A stretch of 64,000 bases of DNA from Burkholderiales bacterium (GCA_025981645.1 JAICXH010000003.1:1-64000); one strand, 5' to 3'; shown: positions 44,492 through 55,923, numbered from the stretch's first letter. Made by a program: numbers and translations. The notes: generated from the sequence alone by a model not told the origin.

Positions 44492-44762
44492 CGGGGTTGC
44501 GTCATGTTGCGCTGTGAGTTCCATGACGCCAGTGTGGGGGCCGAACGCGCGCTGCGCAGCCGACAAATGGCGCCGTGCGGCGCCGATTATTCGCACCGGC
44601 GTTTCCCGTTCGCCACGGTGCGAGAGCCGCCGGTCGGATCGCGCCGCCCGCGAACCCGCAGGCCGATACTCGATATGCTATAAGCATGAAACCTGTGTCA
44701 TTCGCGGCTGATAGCAGTTTCCACGAGTGAGCGCAGGTATCGGACGGTTTCTGGAGACGGAG

Positions 44763-46394
44763 ATGCCCGAGTCAGTCGAAATCGTCGCCCCACCTGAGCA
44801 CGCGCTTCCCGAAGACGCTGCGGCGCCCGCGCTCGCCTGGAAGGACAGCGCGGCGGCGGCGCGGTGGATGAAGGAGCTTCCGCTCTCGAGTGTAGGACAG
44901 GCGCATTCGCTGCTGCTCGGCCAGCTTTCCGCGCTTGCGACCGCCAACCTGCCGGCGCGCGAGCGGGCGACGATCGCCGAGCTCGCACGCGATCCGATCG
45001 CGCATCTGCACACCGAGCTCGCGCGGCGTTTCGCCGGGCGCCCGCAGCCCGCCGGTGAAGGCGAGCGCGAGGCGGCCGATCAGGCGATCGCGCTGTGGCA
45101 GGCACTCTGGGTGCATTACTCGGCATGCCTGAAGCCGCTGCTCGAGGGCGAAACCGAGCTGCAGGGAGTCAAGGCGAAGCTCCTGCAGCGCGCGCTCTAC
45201 GTGGGCAAACAGCTGATCGCCGTCCACGGACTCGCGCGGAGGAAGACGCCCGCGTCGTTGTGGCAGGAGCTGCACGCGTACTACCGGCTCGCCGAAATGC
45301 TCGAATGCACGACTGTGGCGGTGTCCGATCCGCTGGTCCCGGACGCGGCGGGCCTCTGCTGCTTCTCGATGTACAGCCACGCGCTGCTCCTGGCGCTCGC
45401 CGACCCGTATGCGATGTCGGTGCGGGAGATCGAGCTTGCCGATCGCTGGCTCGGACTGTGGGCGCGCAAGCTCTTCCCCTATGCGCAGCAGCGCGACACC
45501 GAAGGGTCGCGGGTGATCGTCGATCTCGAAGGAGAATCGGGAGCGTTCGTCGCGCCGGCGCCGCCTGCCCAGCCACGGTCATCGCTGCGCTACGGATATC
45601 CGGCGAAGCTCGCGTCGAGCGTACGCGGCAGGATCAAGCGGATCGCGCAGGGCGCGACGCCCGAGTCGCTGCAGCTCGGCAGCGACGTCTCGAGCTCCGA
45701 CGCCGCGGCACTTCTCGCCCACCTCGATGCGCAATGGTCGAGCGTGCCCCGCGACGCGCAGCGTACGAAGTCGCGCGCGGTCGAGCTCGCGTCCGGTGGT
45801 CCACAGGCGGCCTATTTTCGCCTGTGTGGCCACGCGTTCGCGCGTCAGGACCCGCTCGGGCGCGACAACGATCACCCAGCGCAGTATCTGCACAGCGTCG
45901 GCGGCATCAGCGACTTCGACCGCCGCCGCGAGGAGGCTGAGCGAAGCTGGCCGTGGGAGAAGTGGTACGGCGCGCTCGCGTGGCGCGAGGCGCGCGTGCG
46001 CCACGCCGGCGGCAGCAGCTATCGCTGGTTCCTCGATCAGCTCGTCGTCGCGCGCGAGGATGGCCGCGCGCGTCTCGGCTGGGTCGCTCGCGTTGCCGAC
46101 GAAGGCGAGCGCGAGCTCACGCTGACGGTGCGCATGTGGCCGGGCGATCCGAAGACGCTCGTGCTGCGCCAGCGCCATCAGGACGGGACCGAGGATCCGC
46201 CGACTCCGGCGGTGCTGCTCGACGAGTCTCCGGAGGAGCCGGCGTCACTCGTCGTGCTCCCGCGCGCGTTCGCGCCGAACCGCGTGCTGCACCTCGGCGA
46301 ATCGGGAAGCGACCGCGCGTACCGGCTGCTGAGCATCCTCCAGCGCGGTGCGGATTTCGAGCGGGTCGCGTTCGAGGCGGTCGACACGAGCTGA
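44763..46394 (+). CDS. Conserved-looking hypothetical protein (~543 aa)
   Basis: Long ORF with protein-like composition and a beta-rich C-terminus; ATG 44763 chosen. Family not recognised. Confidence 0.82.
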   Translation: MPESVEIVAPPEHALPEDAAAPALAWKDSAAAARWMKELPLSSVGQAHSLLLGQLSALATANLPARERATIAELARDPIAHLHTELARRFAGRPQPAGEGEREAADQAIALWQALWVHYSACLKPLLEGETELQGVKAKLLQRALYVGKQLIAVHGLARRKTPASLWQELHAYYRLAEMLECTTVAVSDPLVPDAAGLCCFSMYSHALLLALADPYAMSVREIELADRWLGLWARKLFPYAQQRDTEGSRVIVDLEGESGAFVAPAPPAQPRSSLRYGYPAKLASSVRGRIKRIAQGATPESLQLGSDVSSSDAAALLAHLDAQWSSVPRDAQRTKSRAVELASGGPQAAYFRLCGHAFARQDPLGRDNDHPAQYLHSVGGISDFDRRREEAERSWPWEKWYGALAWREARVRHAGGSSYRWFLDQLVVAREDGRARLGWVARVADEGERELTLTVRMWPGDPKTLVLRQRHQDGTEDPPTPAVLLDESPEEPASLVVLPRAFAPNRVLHLGESGSDRAYRLLSILQRGADFERVAFEAVDTS

Positions 46395-46460
46395 CCGCCC
46401 GCCCGACGTCGCACCCCGGGTCGACGGTCCCGACCCGATCGACGTAAGCTCGCGGGTACG

Positions 46461-48500
46461 ATGACCAACCGACTCGCGAAGGCCACGAGCCCCTACCTGC
46501 GCCAGCACGCAGGCAATCCGGTGGACTGGCGCCCCTGGGACGACGAGGCGCTGGCGCTCGCGAAGCGCGAGAACAGGCCGATCCTGCTTTCGATCGGCTA
46601 CTCGGCCTGCCACTGGTGCCACGTGATGGCGCATGAGTCCTTCGAGGATCCGGAGGTCGCGGCGTTGATGAACGCGCTGTTCGTCAACATCAAGGTCGAC
46701 CGCGAGGAGCGTCCCGACCTCGACCAGATCTGCCAGACTGCGCACGCGCTGATGACGCGCCGACCGGGCGGCTGGCCGCTCACCGTCTTCATGACCCCGG
46801 GCGGCCTTCCGTTCTTCATCGGCACCTATTTCCCGAAGGAATCGCGCTACGGGATCTCCGGCTTTCGCGAGCTGCTGCCGAAGGTCGCTGCCGCGTTCCG
46901 CGAGCACGGCGACGAGATCGCGAGCCAGGGCGATGCGCTCGCCGATGCGCTCGCGTCGCTCGAAGCGGCTGCGCAGGGCGCCGTCGCACTCCCCGCCGGT
47001 GCGCCGGACGCAGCGCTGGGAGAGCTCGAGCGAAGCTTCGATCGTGTGCACGGCGGCTTCGGAGGCGCGCCGAAGTTTCCGCACGCGGCCGAGCTCGAGT
47101 TCTGTCTGCGTGCCGCTGCGACGAAGCGAAGCGCGAGCACACGCGAGATCGTCGCTACGACGCTCGGGCGCATGGCCGCAGGCGGCATCGCCGATCAGCT
47201 CGGCGGCGGCTTCTGCCGCTACAGCGTCGATGCCGAGTGGTCGATCCCGCACTTCGAGAAGATGCTCTACGACAACGCGGCGCTCCTCGCGCTCTACGCG
47301 GATGCCGCGCGCGCGCTGCCGGATGCAGGCCTCGGCGCCGTCGCGCGCGACATCGTCGGCTTCCTCGTGCGCGAGCTCCGCGCCGTCGACGGCGCGTTCC
47401 ATTCGAGCCTCGACGCCGACAGCGAGGGCGAGGAAGGGCGCTTCTACGTGTTCGGCCGCGACGACGCGCGCGCAGCGATGTCGGGTACCGAGTGGGAGGC
47501 CGCGGCCCCCCATTATGGTTTCGACGGCCCGCCCAATTTCGAGGACCGCGCGTGGCTGCCGCGCGTCGTGGTGCCGGTCGCCGACGTCGCGACGCGGCTT
47601 CGCACGATACTCCCCGACGTGCAGACGCGCATCGCGGGTGCGCGCGCCTCGCTCTTCGCGCTGCGCTCGACGCGCGTGCGGCCGGCGCGCGACGACAAGA
47701 TCCTCACCGCGTGGAACGCGCTCGCGATCGGCGCGCTGGCCCGAGCCTCGCGCGCGCAGGACGAACCCGCGTGGGCGGACCTCGCGATCGCCGCGCTCGA
47801 CCGGCTGGTCGAGACGGCGTGGTCCGATGGGCGGCTCCTCGCGACGCGGCTCGATGGCGACGTCGCGCTCAACGCCTACCTCGATGACTACGCGTTCCTG
47901 CTCGCGGCACTCGTCGAGGTGATGCAGGCGCGCTTTCGCGCGGGCGACCTGGCGCTCGCGCTCGCCGTCGCCGATGCGCTCGTCGACCGCTTCGAAGATC
48001 GCGAGCAGGGCGGCTTCTGGTTCACGAGCCACGACCACGAGCGCTTGTTCCACCGCACGAAGCCCGCGCACGACAACGCCACCCCTTCCGGCAACGGCAT
48101 CGCGGCGCAGGCGCTGATCGCGCTCGCGCACCTCACCGCCGAGCCTCGCTACCAGGATGTCGCGGAGCGCACGGTGCGTGCGTTCGCGCCGGGCCTCGCG
48201 CAATCGCCCGGCGGCCAGTCGAGCCTTCTCGTCGCGCTCGAGCGGCTCCTCCATCCGCCGTCGACCTTGATCCTGCGCGGCGAGCCGGCGCTGACCCGCG
48301 CGTGGCAGCGCTCCCTCGAGCGCAGCTATCGGCCCGAGCTGATGATCGTCGATCTCGGTGACCGCGAGCCTCCGGCGCGACTCGCCGGCGTGAGCGCCGC
48401 AGCAGTCGAAGGCGCCGCGGCGTGGCTCTGCCACGGCTTCGTCTGCCGTCCTCCGGTGACGACGCTCGCCGCCATCGAGGAATCGCTCGCCGCAGCCTAG
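46461..48500 (+). CDS. Thioredoxin-domain protein, YyaL/DUF255 family
   Basis: [69 protein letters not shown]. Confidence 0.96.
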   Translation: MTNRLAKATSPYLRQHAGNPVDWRPWDDEALALAKRENRPILLSIGYSACHWCHVMAHESFEDPEVAALMNALFVNIKVDREERPDLDQICQTAHALMTRRPGGWPLTVFMTPGGLPFFIGTYFPKESRYGISGFRELLPKVAAAFREHGDEIASQGDALADALASLEAAAQGAVALPAGAPDAALGELERSFDRVHGGFGGAPKFPHAAELEFCLRAAATKRSASTREIVATTLGRMAAGGIADQLGGGFCRYSVDAEWSIPHFEKMLYDNAALLALYADAARALPDAGLGAVARDIVGFLVRELRAVDGAFHSSLDADSEGEEGRFYVFGRDDARAAMSGTEWEAAAPHYGFDGPPNFEDRAWLPRVVVPVADVATRLRTILPDVQTRIAGARASLFALRSTRVRPARDDKILTAWNALAIGALARASRAQDEPAWADLAIAALDRLVETAWSDGRLLATRLDGDVALNAYLDDYAFLLAALVEVMQARFRAGDLALALAVADALVDRFEDREQGGFWFTSHDHERLFHRTKPAHDNATPSGNGIAAQALIALAHLTAEPRYQDVAERTVRAFAPGLAQSPGGQSSLLVALERLLHPPSTLILRGEPALTRAWQRSLERSYRPELMIVDLGDREPPARLAGVSAAAVEGAAAWLCHGFVCRPPVTTLAAIEESLAAA

Positions 48501-48581
48501 CGCGGTTGCGACATCGGGTACCATTTCGATTCGGGGGCGGCCGCCCCCGGGACAGTCGCGCCCAATCACAATGGAGTCTTC

Positions 48582-48959
48582 ATGAACACCCGCACTGATG
48601 GCGCCCGTCGCGCCACGACCCGCTCGCAGTTCCGCTTCCCGATCCGCGGAGCGGCCATCGTTTTGGGCTTCTCGGCACTCGCCGTGGCTTCGGCCGCGGC
48701 TGCCGACCAGCTCGAGGACATGATGAAGAAGGAAGGCTGCAACGCATGCCACTCCGAAGACAAGAAGATCGTCGGGCCGTCGTACAAGGATGTTGCGGCC
48801 AAGTACCGCGGCAATCCCAAGGCGGTCGAGATGCTGGTCGAGAAGGTAAAGAAGGGCGGCTCCGGAGTCTGGGGTCCGATTCCGATGCCGCCGAACTCGC
48901 CGCGTGTTTCCGACGCCGACATCAAGAAGATGGTCGAGCTGATCCTGGCGCTGAAGTAA
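48582..48959 (+). CDS. Class I c-type cytochrome (c551-like)
   Basis: Signal segment, CNACH haem motif, KIVGPSYKDVAAKYRG, distal GSGVWGPIPMPPN methionine. Confidence 0.95.
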   Translation: MNTRTDGARRATTRSQFRFPIRGAAIVLGFSALAVASAAAADQLEDMMKKEGCNACHSEDKKIVGPSYKDVAAKYRGNPKAVEMLVEKVKKGGSGVWGPIPMPPNSPRVSDADIKKMVELILALK

Positions 48960-48992
48960 GCGCGACGATCGTGTGATACGCTGCTGCCTGCG

Positions 48993-49185
48993 TGCAGGAG
49001 AGCGCGCCGGGCAGCGTGCCGGTGCCGCCGAAGGCGTAACCCCGAAATCGCTCAGGCACCAGGACCGCACGCAGCGCAGCAAACGATCTGGAGAGCGGTC
49101 GCGGCGAGCGCCGCGGCCCACCGAAGGGGCAACGGCCGCTTGATCGGACGGCGGCCGCAATCTCTCAGGTAAAAGGACAGACGGG
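48993..49185 (+). ncRNA. Tandem glycine riboswitch upstream of gcvTHP
   Basis: Two aptamer signatures: CAGGAGAGCGCG...GCCGCCGAAGGCGTAACCCC...CGCTCAGGCACCAGGACCG and TCTGGAGAGCGG...CACCGAAGGGGCAACGG...ATCTCTCAGGTAAAAGGACAGACGGGG. Confidence 0.95.
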
Positions 49186-49222
49186 GCGACGCGGAGCAAT
49201 CCGCGCCGCCCCGTCTTCGTTT
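49179..49222 (+). terminator. Terminator-like hairpin, probable riboswitch expression platform
   Basis: AGACGGGGCG-A-CGCGG-AGCAAT-CCGCG-C-CGCCCCGTCT-TCGTTT: 15 bp stem with one mismatch. 5' arm overlaps the end of aptamer 2. T-tract is weak. Confidence 0.75.
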
Positions 49223-49239
49223 CTACCGGGAGAACGGCA

Positions 49240-50346
49240 ATGTCGAAAGCCACCGTCCTCAATCGCCTGCACCGCGCAGCGGGCGCGCGCATGGTCGATT
49301 TCGGCGGCTGGCAAATGCCGGTCTCCTACGGCTCGCAGATCGACGAGCACCATGCGGTGCGGCGCGACGCCGGCATGTTCGACGTCTCGCACATGCGCGC
49401 GGTCGATGTCCGCGGCGAGCCTTCCACGCCGCGCGATCTTCTGCGCTACGCCCTCGCCAACAACGTCGACAAGCTCAAGACTCCGGGCAGGGCGCTCTAT
49501 TCGTGCCTGCTTCGCGGCGATGGGGGCGTGCTCGACGACCTGATCGCGTACTTCATGCGCGAGGACTGGTTCAGGCTGGTCGTGAACGCCGCCACCACCG
49601 ACAAGGACCTCGCGTGGCTGTCGGGGCTCGTGCGCGAGCGTGCGCCGCAGGTGTCGCTCCAGCCGCGCGACGACCTCGCGATGATCGCCGTGCAGGGCCC
49701 GCAGGCGCGCGCGAAGACCTGGGGGGCGATCGCCGGCAGCGAAGCCGTCACCGCGCCGCTCGCGCCGTTCACCGCTGCCACGATGACGTCGGCGGACTTC
49801 GGCGAGCTCTTCGTCGCGCGCACCGGCTATACCGGCGAGGACGGTTTCGAGATCACCGTCCCGGACGTGCATGCCGAGGCGCTTTGGAGCGCGCTCGCCG
49901 ATCAAGGGGTGACGCGCTGCGGGCTCGGCGCGCGCGACACGCTGCGCCTCGAAGCTGGCATGAACCTCTACGGCCAGGACATGGACGAGCGCGTGTCGCC
50001 GCTCGAATCCGGGCTCGGATGGACCGTCGATCTCGCGAGCCCGCGCGACTTCTCCGGCAAGGCTGCGCTCGCCGCGGCGAAGCCTTTGCGACGCCTCGCA
50101 GGTCTTCTGCTTTGCGACGAAGGGGGAGTCTTGCGCGCGCATCAGTGTGTGTACACCGATTCGGGCGCCGGCGAAGTGACGAGCGGCACCTGGGCGCCGA
50201 CCCTCGAGCGCTCGATCGCGCTCGCCCGCGTCCCGGCGGAGGTCGCCGCCGGGACGATGGTGGAAGTCGAGGTTCGCGGCAAGCGCCTCGCGGCGCGCGT
50301 GGTGAAGCCGCCCTTCGTGCGCCACGGCGTGGCGCTGGTTTCGTAA
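49240..50346 (+). CDS. gcvT: Glycine cleavage system T protein
   Basis: [71 protein letters not shown]. Confidence 0.97.
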   Translation: MSKATVLNRLHRAAGARMVDFGGWQMPVSYGSQIDEHHAVRRDAGMFDVSHMRAVDVRGEPSTPRDLLRYALANNVDKLKTPGRALYSCLLRGDGGVLDDLIAYFMREDWFRLVVNAATTDKDLAWLSGLVRERAPQVSLQPRDDLAMIAVQGPQARAKTWGAIAGSEAVTAPLAPFTAATMTSADFGELFVARTGYTGEDGFEITVPDVHAEALWSALADQGVTRCGLGARDTLRLEAGMNLYGQDMDERVSPLESGLGWTVDLASPRDFSGKAALAAAKPLRRLAGLLLCDEGGVLRAHQCVYTDSGAGEVTSGTWAPTLERSIALARVPAEVAAGTMVEVEVRGKRLAARVVKPPFVRHGVALVS

Positions 50347-50361
50347 CCGGGAGCTCTCTCG

Positions 50362-50745
50362 ATGAACGTTCCGAACGATCGCAGGTATGTCGACAGCCAC
50401 GAATGGATCAGGCCCGAGTCCGACGGCACGGTCACCATCGGTATCACCGACCACGCGCAAGCGGCGCTCGGCGATCTCGTCTATGTCGAGTTGCCGAAGC
50501 CGGGTCGCAAGGTCGCGCTGAACGAGGCATGCGCCGTCGTCGAGTCGGTGAAGGCGGCAAGCGACGTCTATTCGCCGCTCGCCGGCGAGATCGTCGCGTC
50601 GAACGACACGCTCACCGCGAAGCCCGAAGCGGTGAACGAGGACGCCTACGCGGCGTGGCTCTTCCGCCTTCGGCCCGACGATGCGGCTGCGGTCGCGGGG
50701 CTCCTCGACGCCGCGGCCTATTCGAAGCTGATCGCCGAAGCATGA
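50362..50745 (+). CDS. gcvH: Glycine cleavage system H protein
   Basis: [48 protein letters not shown] (lipoyl-Lys). Confidence 0.97.
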   Translation: MNVPNDRRYVDSHEWIRPESDGTVTIGITDHAQAALGDLVYVELPKPGRKVALNEACAVVESVKAASDVYSPLAGEIVASNDTLTAKPEAVNEDAYAAWLFRLRPDDAAAVAGLLDAAAYSKLIAEA

Positions 50746-53678
50746 TCCGCGACTCGTCGCTCGCCGCGCTCGAGGATCACGTCGGGTTCCTGCGCCGACA
50801 CATCGGCACCGATTCGCTCGAGCAGACCGAGATGCTGCGCGAACTCGGTTATGCCTCGCGCGAGGCGCTGATCGACGCCGCGGTGCCAGCGGAGATCCGG
50901 CTTTCCGGCGCCTTGCCTCTTGCGGCGCCGCTTTCCGAGGCCGAAGCGCTTGCGCGGCTCGCCGCGATCGCGGCGAAGAACCGGGTGATGAAGTCGCTGA
51001 TCGGCCAGGGGTATTACGGCACGCACACGCCGGCGGTGATCCTGCGCAACGTACTCGAAAATCCCGGCTGGTATACGGCGTACACGCCGTATCAGCCCGA
51101 GATCTCGCAGGGGCGGCTCGAAGCACTCCTCGTGTTCCAGACGATGGTCTGCGACCTGACCGGGATGGCGGTCGCCAACGCGTCGATGCTCGACGAAGCG
51201 ACCGCAGCCGCGGAGGCGATGACGCTCCTGCGCCGCGTATCGAACGCAACCGGCATGCGCTTCTTCGTCGCCGAGGACGTATTCGCGCAGACGCTCGCGG
51301 TCTTGCGCACGCGCGCAGCGCCGCTCGGCATCGAGGTGGTGACGGGGCCGGCGTCCGCGGCCGCCGAAGCCGGAGCGTTCGGCGCGCTGCTGCAGTACCC
51401 CGGCGGCGACGGCGAAGTGGCCGACCATCGCGCGCAGGTCGATGCTGCGCATGCACGCGGGACGCTCGTCGCCGTGGCCGCCGACCTGCTCGCGCTGACG
51501 CTGCTCGCTCCTCCCGGCGAGTGGGGCGCCGACGTCGTCGTCGGCTCGTCGCAGCGCTTCGGCGTGCCGATGGGCGGTGGCGGTCCGCACGCGGCATTTC
51601 TCGCGACGCGCGATGCCTGCAAGCGCTCGCTGCCGGGGAGGCTCGTCGGCGTCTCGGTCGACGCTTCCGGGCGGCCCGCCTACCGGCTCGCGCTGCAGAC
51701 GCGCGAGCAGCACATCCGGCGCGAGAAGGCGACGTCGAACATATGCACGGCGCAGGTGCTGCTCGGGGTGATGGCGGCGATGTACGCCGTCTATCATGGC
51801 GCGGAAGGCCTCACGCGCATCGCGCGCCGCGTCGAGCGACTGACCGCGATCCTGCGCGCGGGGCTCGAATGCCGCGGCTTCCGCACGCGCAACGTGCACG
51901 CGTTCGACACGCTGACGCTCGCGACCGGCACCGCGACCGGTGCGATCCATGCGCGCGCGCGCGCCGCCGGCTACAACCTGCGCGACGTTGGGCCCGACGC
52001 GATCGGAATCTCGCTCGACGAGACAACGACGCGCGACGACGTCGTCGCGCTGTGGCGCGCGTTCGACGGCGCGCAGGCGGTCGATGGCGCGCAGGCGATC
52101 GATGGCGCGCGGGCGGTCGATGGCGCGCGGGCGATCGATGGTACGCAGGCGACCTCCGACGGGCGAAGCGACGCAACCGCGGCGGAGATCGACACGCTCG
52201 ATGCGGTGGCGGCGCCCGGGCTTCCAACCGCACTCGTCAGGCGCTCACCGTTTCTCACCCACCCGGTCTTCGCGAGCCACCGCTCGGAGACCGAGATGCT
52301 GCGCTACCTGCGAAGCCTCGCCGACCGCGATCTTGCGCTCGACCGCACGATGATCCCGCTCGGCTCGTGCACGATGAAGCTCAATGCGACTTCGGAGATG
52401 CTGCCGGTGACCTGGCCCGAGTTCGGCGCGCTGCACCCTTTCGCGCCGGAGGACCAGTCGCGCGGCTACGCCGAGCTCGCTGCCGACCTCGAGCGGATGC
52501 TCTGCGCGGTCACCGGCTACGACGCGGTGTCGCTGCAGCCCAATGCCGGCTCGCAGGGCGAATATGCGGGTCTCCTGATGATCCGCGCCTTTCACGCCAG
52601 CCGCGGCGAAGCGCAGCGCGACGTGTGCCTGATCCCCGCGTCGGCACACGGCACCAACCCCGCGTCAGCCCATCTCGCGGGGATGCGCGTCGTCGTCGTC
52701 GACTGCGACCGCGACGGGAATGTCGACCTCGCCGACCTGGAAGCGAAAGCCGCTTCACACCGCGACGATCTTGCCGCGATCATGGTGACCTACCCGTCGA
52801 CGCACGGTGTGTTCGAGGCTGGCATCGTGCGCCTGTGCAAGATCGTTCACGCGCACAGCGGTCAGGTCTACGTCGACGGCGCGAACTTGAATGCGCTGGT
52901 CGGCCTCGCCGCACCGGGTAAGTTCGGCGCCGACGTCTCGCACCTGAACCTCCACAAGACGTTCTGCATTCCGCATGGCGGGGGCGGCCCCGGCGTGGGA
53001 CCCGTCGCGTGCCGCGCGCACCTGGCGCCGTTCCTGCCGGGGCGACCGGACGGCGTGCAGGTTGCTGCCGCGCCGCTCGGCTCGGCGTCGATCCTGCCGA
53101 TCTCGTGGATGTACATCGCGATGATGGGCGCCGAAGGGCTCACCGCTGCAACCGAGAGCGCGATCCTCGCCGCCAACTACGTCGCGAAGCGGCTTGCCCC
53201 GCACTACCCAGTGCTCTACAGCGGACGGGACGGTCTCGTCGCGCACGAATGCATCCTCGACCTGCGCCCGCTCAAGGCGTCCACGGGCATCGAGGTCGAG
53301 GACGTTGCGAAGCGCCTGATCGACTACGGCTTCCATGCGCCGACGATGAGCTTTCCGGTGCCGGGGACGCTGATGGTCGAGCCGACCGAAAGCGAGTCGA
53401 AGGGGGAACTCGACCGCTTCGTCGACGCGATGGTTGCGATCCGCGGCGAGATCCGCGCGATCGAGCGAGGGCGCTCCGATCGCGCCGACAATCCGCTGAA
53501 GAACGCGCCGCACACGGCGACGGCGATCGCCGCAGACGACTGGACGCACGCCTACACGCGCGAGGAGGCCGCGTACCCGCTTCCGGGAATGGCGGAGCGC
53601 AAGTACTGGTGCCCGGTCGCGCGCGTCGACAACGTCTACGGCGACAGGAACCTCTTCTGCAGTTGCGTGCCGGCATAG
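50742..53678 (+). CDS. gcvP: Glycine dehydrogenase (decarboxylating), P protein
   Basis: [69 protein letters not shown] (PLP Lys). ATGA overlap with gcvH. Confidence 0.97.
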   Translation: MIRDSSLAALEDHVGFLRRHIGTDSLEQTEMLRELGYASREALIDAAVPAEIRLSGALPLAAPLSEAEALARLAAIAAKNRVMKSLIGQGYYGTHTPAVILRNVLENPGWYTAYTPYQPEISQGRLEALLVFQTMVCDLTGMAVANASMLDEATAAAEAMTLLRRVSNATGMRFFVAEDVFAQTLAVLRTRAAPLGIEVVTGPASAAAEAGAFGALLQYPGGDGEVADHRAQVDAAHARGTLVAVAADLLALTLLAPPGEWGADVVVGSSQRFGVPMGGGGPHAAFLATRDACKRSLPGRLVGVSVDASGRPAYRLALQTREQHIRREKATSNICTAQVLLGVMAAMYAVYHGAEGLTRIARRVERLTAILRAGLECRGFRTRNVHAFDTLTLATGTATGAIHARARAAGYNLRDVGPDAIGISLDETTTRDDVVALWRAFDGAQAVDGAQAIDGARAVDGARAIDGTQATSDGRSDATAAEIDTLDAVAAPGLPTALVRRSPFLTHPVFASHRSETEMLRYLRSLADRDLALDRTMIPLGSCTMKLNATSEMLPVTWPEFGALHPFAPEDQSRGYAELAADLERMLCAVTGYDAVSLQPNAGSQGEYAGLLMIRAFHASRGEAQRDVCLIPASAHGTNPASAHLAGMRVVVVDCDRDGNVDLADLEAKAASHRDDLAAIMVTYPSTHGVFEAGIVRLCKIVHAHSGQVYVDGANLNALVGLAAPGKFGADVSHLNLHKTFCIPHGGGGPGVGPVACRAHLAPFLPGRPDGVQVAAAPLGSASILPISWMYIAMMGAEGLTAATESAILAANYVAKRLAPHYPVLYSGRDGLVAHECILDLRPLKASTGIEVEDVAKRLIDYGFHAPTMSFPVPGTLMVEPTESESKGELDRFVDAMVAIRGEIRAIERGRSDRADNPLKNAPHTATAIAADDWTHAYTREEAAYPLPGMAERKYWCPVARVDNVYGDRNLFCSCVPA
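52065..52154 (+). repeat. Five tandem 18-nt repeats within gcvP
   Basis: GACGGCGCGCAGGCGGTC / GATGGCGCGCAGGCGATC / GATGGCGCGCGGGCGGTC / GATGGCGCGCGGGCGATC / GATGGTACGCAGGCGACC, encoding [30 protein letters not shown]. Confidence 0.97.
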
Positions 53679-53729
53679 CGGAACCACTTTTTGCAGCGGC
53701 GTGTCGGTATAATCGAAGCCTTTTGCGGG

Positions 53730-55058
53730 ATGTCGATGCGTTCGTTTCTGTCTGTCTGCGCGCTCTCCGTCGCGATGAGCGCGCCCGTGATCTCTCCCGC
53801 GGCATTCGCTGCCGCGGGTCCGGCTTCCGCACCAACTGCTGCGCCCACTCCCCGGAGCGTCACGAGCCCGGCGGCAACATCGGCCCTGCCCAATCCACTC
53901 GCCGGAGCGGCGAAGTCGTCGGACGCGACCGCTGCGCTTCCCGATGTCGCGCCGCCGCTCTTGATGCCGCTACCGCAGGTTACCGGCGCGCCGACTCCGC
54001 CCGGCATCGATGCCGCGGCGTGGACGCTCGTCGACACGCTTTCGGGAACGATCATCGCCTCATCGAACGCCGACGTGCGGCGTGCGCCGGCGTCGCTCAC
54101 CAAGCTGATGACGGCCTACCTCGTGTTCCAGGCGCTGCGCGCGAAGTCGATCACGCTCGCGCAGGAAGCGCCGGTGTCGGAGAACGCGTGGCGCACCGGC
54201 GGCTCGCGGATGTTCATCGAGCCGCGCAAGCCGGTGACCGTCGACGAGCTCCTTCACGGCGTCATCGTGCAATCGGGCAACGATGCGACGGTGGCCCTCG
54301 CCGAGCTCGTCGCCGGCAGCACGGCGGTGTTCGTCCAGCGGATGAACGACGAAGCGGCGAAGCTCGGCCTCGCGTCGACGCACTACGCCGACGTCAACGG
54401 CCTGCCGAGCCCCGACCACTACTCGACGGCGAACGACCTCGCGCGGCTCACCGTGGCGCTGATCCGCGACTTCCCCGAGTACTACCCGATGTTCGCGATC
54501 AAGGAGTACCGCTACAACAACATCACGCAGTCGAATCGCAATCGCCTGCTGTGGAGCGATCCCTACGTCGACGGCGTAAAGACCGGCCACACCGACGACG
54601 CTGGCTTCTGCCTCGTCGCGTCGGCGAAGCGCGGCGAGCGCCGACTCGTCTCAGTCGTACTCGGCGCCGAGTCGGATGCCGGGCGCACGGCCGAGAGCCA
54701 GAAGCTTCTCAACTGGGGCTTCCAGGCCTTCGATACCGTCGCACTCTATCAATCGGGCAAGCCGGTGACGAGCTTGCGCGTGTGGAAGGGCACCGAGCGC
54801 GAAGTGAGCGCCGGCTTTCTCGCCAACCGTTACGTGACGCTGCCGAAGGGCAAGGCCTCCGAGCTGCAGCTGACGATGCATTCGACGCAGCCGCTGATCG
54901 CCCCGGTGCTCGCCTCGCAGCAGGTCGGCACCGTCGACGTCGCGCTCGAAGGCCAGAAGATCGCGAGCTTTCCGCTGATCGCGCTGCAGGCCGTGCCGAT
55001 CGCGAGCATCTTCGGGCGCGCGGTGGATACCGTGCGCCTGTGGTTCAGTCACCGCTGA
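53730..55058 (+). CDS. dacC: D-alanyl-D-alanine carboxypeptidase (PBP5/6 family)
   Basis: APASLTKLMTAYLVF (SxxK), VQSGNDATVALAE (SxN), DGVKTGHTDDAGFCLVASAKR (KTG). Start approximate. Confidence 0.93.
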   Translation: MSMRSFLSVCALSVAMSAPVISPAAFAAAGPASAPTAAPTPRSVTSPAATSALPNPLAGAAKSSDATAALPDVAPPLLMPLPQVTGAPTPPGIDAAAWTLVDTLSGTIIASSNADVRRAPASLTKLMTAYLVFQALRAKSITLAQEAPVSENAWRTGGSRMFIEPRKPVTVDELLHGVIVQSGNDATVALAELVAGSTAVFVQRMNDEAAKLGLASTHYADVNGLPSPDHYSTANDLARLTVALIRDFPEYYPMFAIKEYRYNNITQSNRNRLLWSDPYVDGVKTGHTDDAGFCLVASAKRGERRLVSVVLGAESDAGRTAESQKLLNWGFQAFDTVALYQSGKPVTSLRVWKGTEREVSAGFLANRYVTLPKGKASELQLTMHSTQPLIAPVLASQQVGTVDVALEGQKIASFPLIALQAVPIASIFGRAVDTVRLWFSHR

Positions 55059-55071
55059 TGGGAGACCACCG

Positions 55072-55923
55072 ATGATCGAAGCTGACCGGATCGCCTTCCT
55101 GAACGGTGAATTCGTCGCGCTCGGCGAGGCGAAGATCCCGGTGCTCGACCGCGGTTTCATCTTCGGCGACGGCGTCTACGAAGTGATTCCGGTCTACGCG
55201 CGCCAGCCGTTCCGCATGGCGCAGCACCTGACGCGGCTGCAGCACAGCCTCGACGGAATCCGGCTCGCCAATCCGCACTCCATCGCCGAGTGGGAGCGGC
55301 TTGTCGGAGCGCTCGTGTCGCGCCAGCCGTTCGCCGACCAGGCCGTGTACCTGCAGTTGACACGCGGCGTCGCAAAACGCGATCACGCCTTCCCGCAGGG
55401 AGTCTCGCCGACGGTGTTCATGATGAGCAACCCGCTCGTGGTACCGACCGCCGAGCAGGTCGAGCGCGGCGTCGCGGTCGTCACCGCGCAGGACAACCGG
55501 TGGCTGCGCTGTGACCTCAAGACGACATCGCTCGTCGGCAACGTACTGATGCGCCAGCTTGCCGCCGATCGCGGCGTTGTCGAGACGGTGATGTTCCGCG
55601 ACGGGCACCTGACCGAGGCGTCGGCGTCGAACGTGCTGATCGTCCACGCCGGTGCGATCGTCGCTCCGCCGAAGGACAACCTGATCCTCCCCGGCATTAC
55701 CTACGACGCCACACTCGAGATCGCCGGCGACGTCGGATTGCCGGTCGACGTGCGACCGGTTTCGCACGCCGAGGCGCTCGGCGCCGACGAGATGTGGCTG
55801 TCGTCGTCGTCGAAGGAGGTGCTCGCGGTCACGCGCGTCGACGACAAACCCTTCGGCGGCGGGAAGCCCGGCCCGGTGTTCCGCCGAGTCTGGGAGGCGT
55901 TCCAGCGCAGGAAGCCGCACTGA
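55072..55923 (+). CDS. dat: D-amino acid aminotransferase (class IV PLP)
   Basis: FLNGEFVALGEAKIPVLDRGFIFGDGVYEVIPVY; LRCDLKTTSLVGNVLMRQLA; LTEASASNVLIV. Confidence 0.94.
   Translation: MIEADRIAFLNGEFVALGEAKIPVLDRGFIFGDGVYEVIPVYARQPFRMAQHLTRLQHSLDGIRLANPHSIAEWERLVGALVSRQPFADQAVYLQLTRGVAKRDHAFPQGVSPTVFMMSNPLVVPTAEQVERGVAVVTAQDNRWLRCDLKTTSLVGNVLMRQLAADRGVVETVMFRDGHLTEASASNVLIVHAGAIVAPPKDNLILPGITYDATLEIAGDVGLPVDVRPVSHAEALGADEMWLSSSSKEVLAVTRVDDKPFGGGKPGPVFRRVWEAFQRRKPH

Noticed and set aside
46245-49292. 1015-aa minus-strand ORF
   Set aside because: Antisense to the DUF255 and cytochrome c genes and the riboswitch; low-complexity R/E/A composition typical of GC-rich shadow ORFs.
52065-52154. 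CRISPR-like interpretation of the gcvP repeats
   Set aside because: Units are contiguous 18-mers with no spacers and maintain the reading frame.
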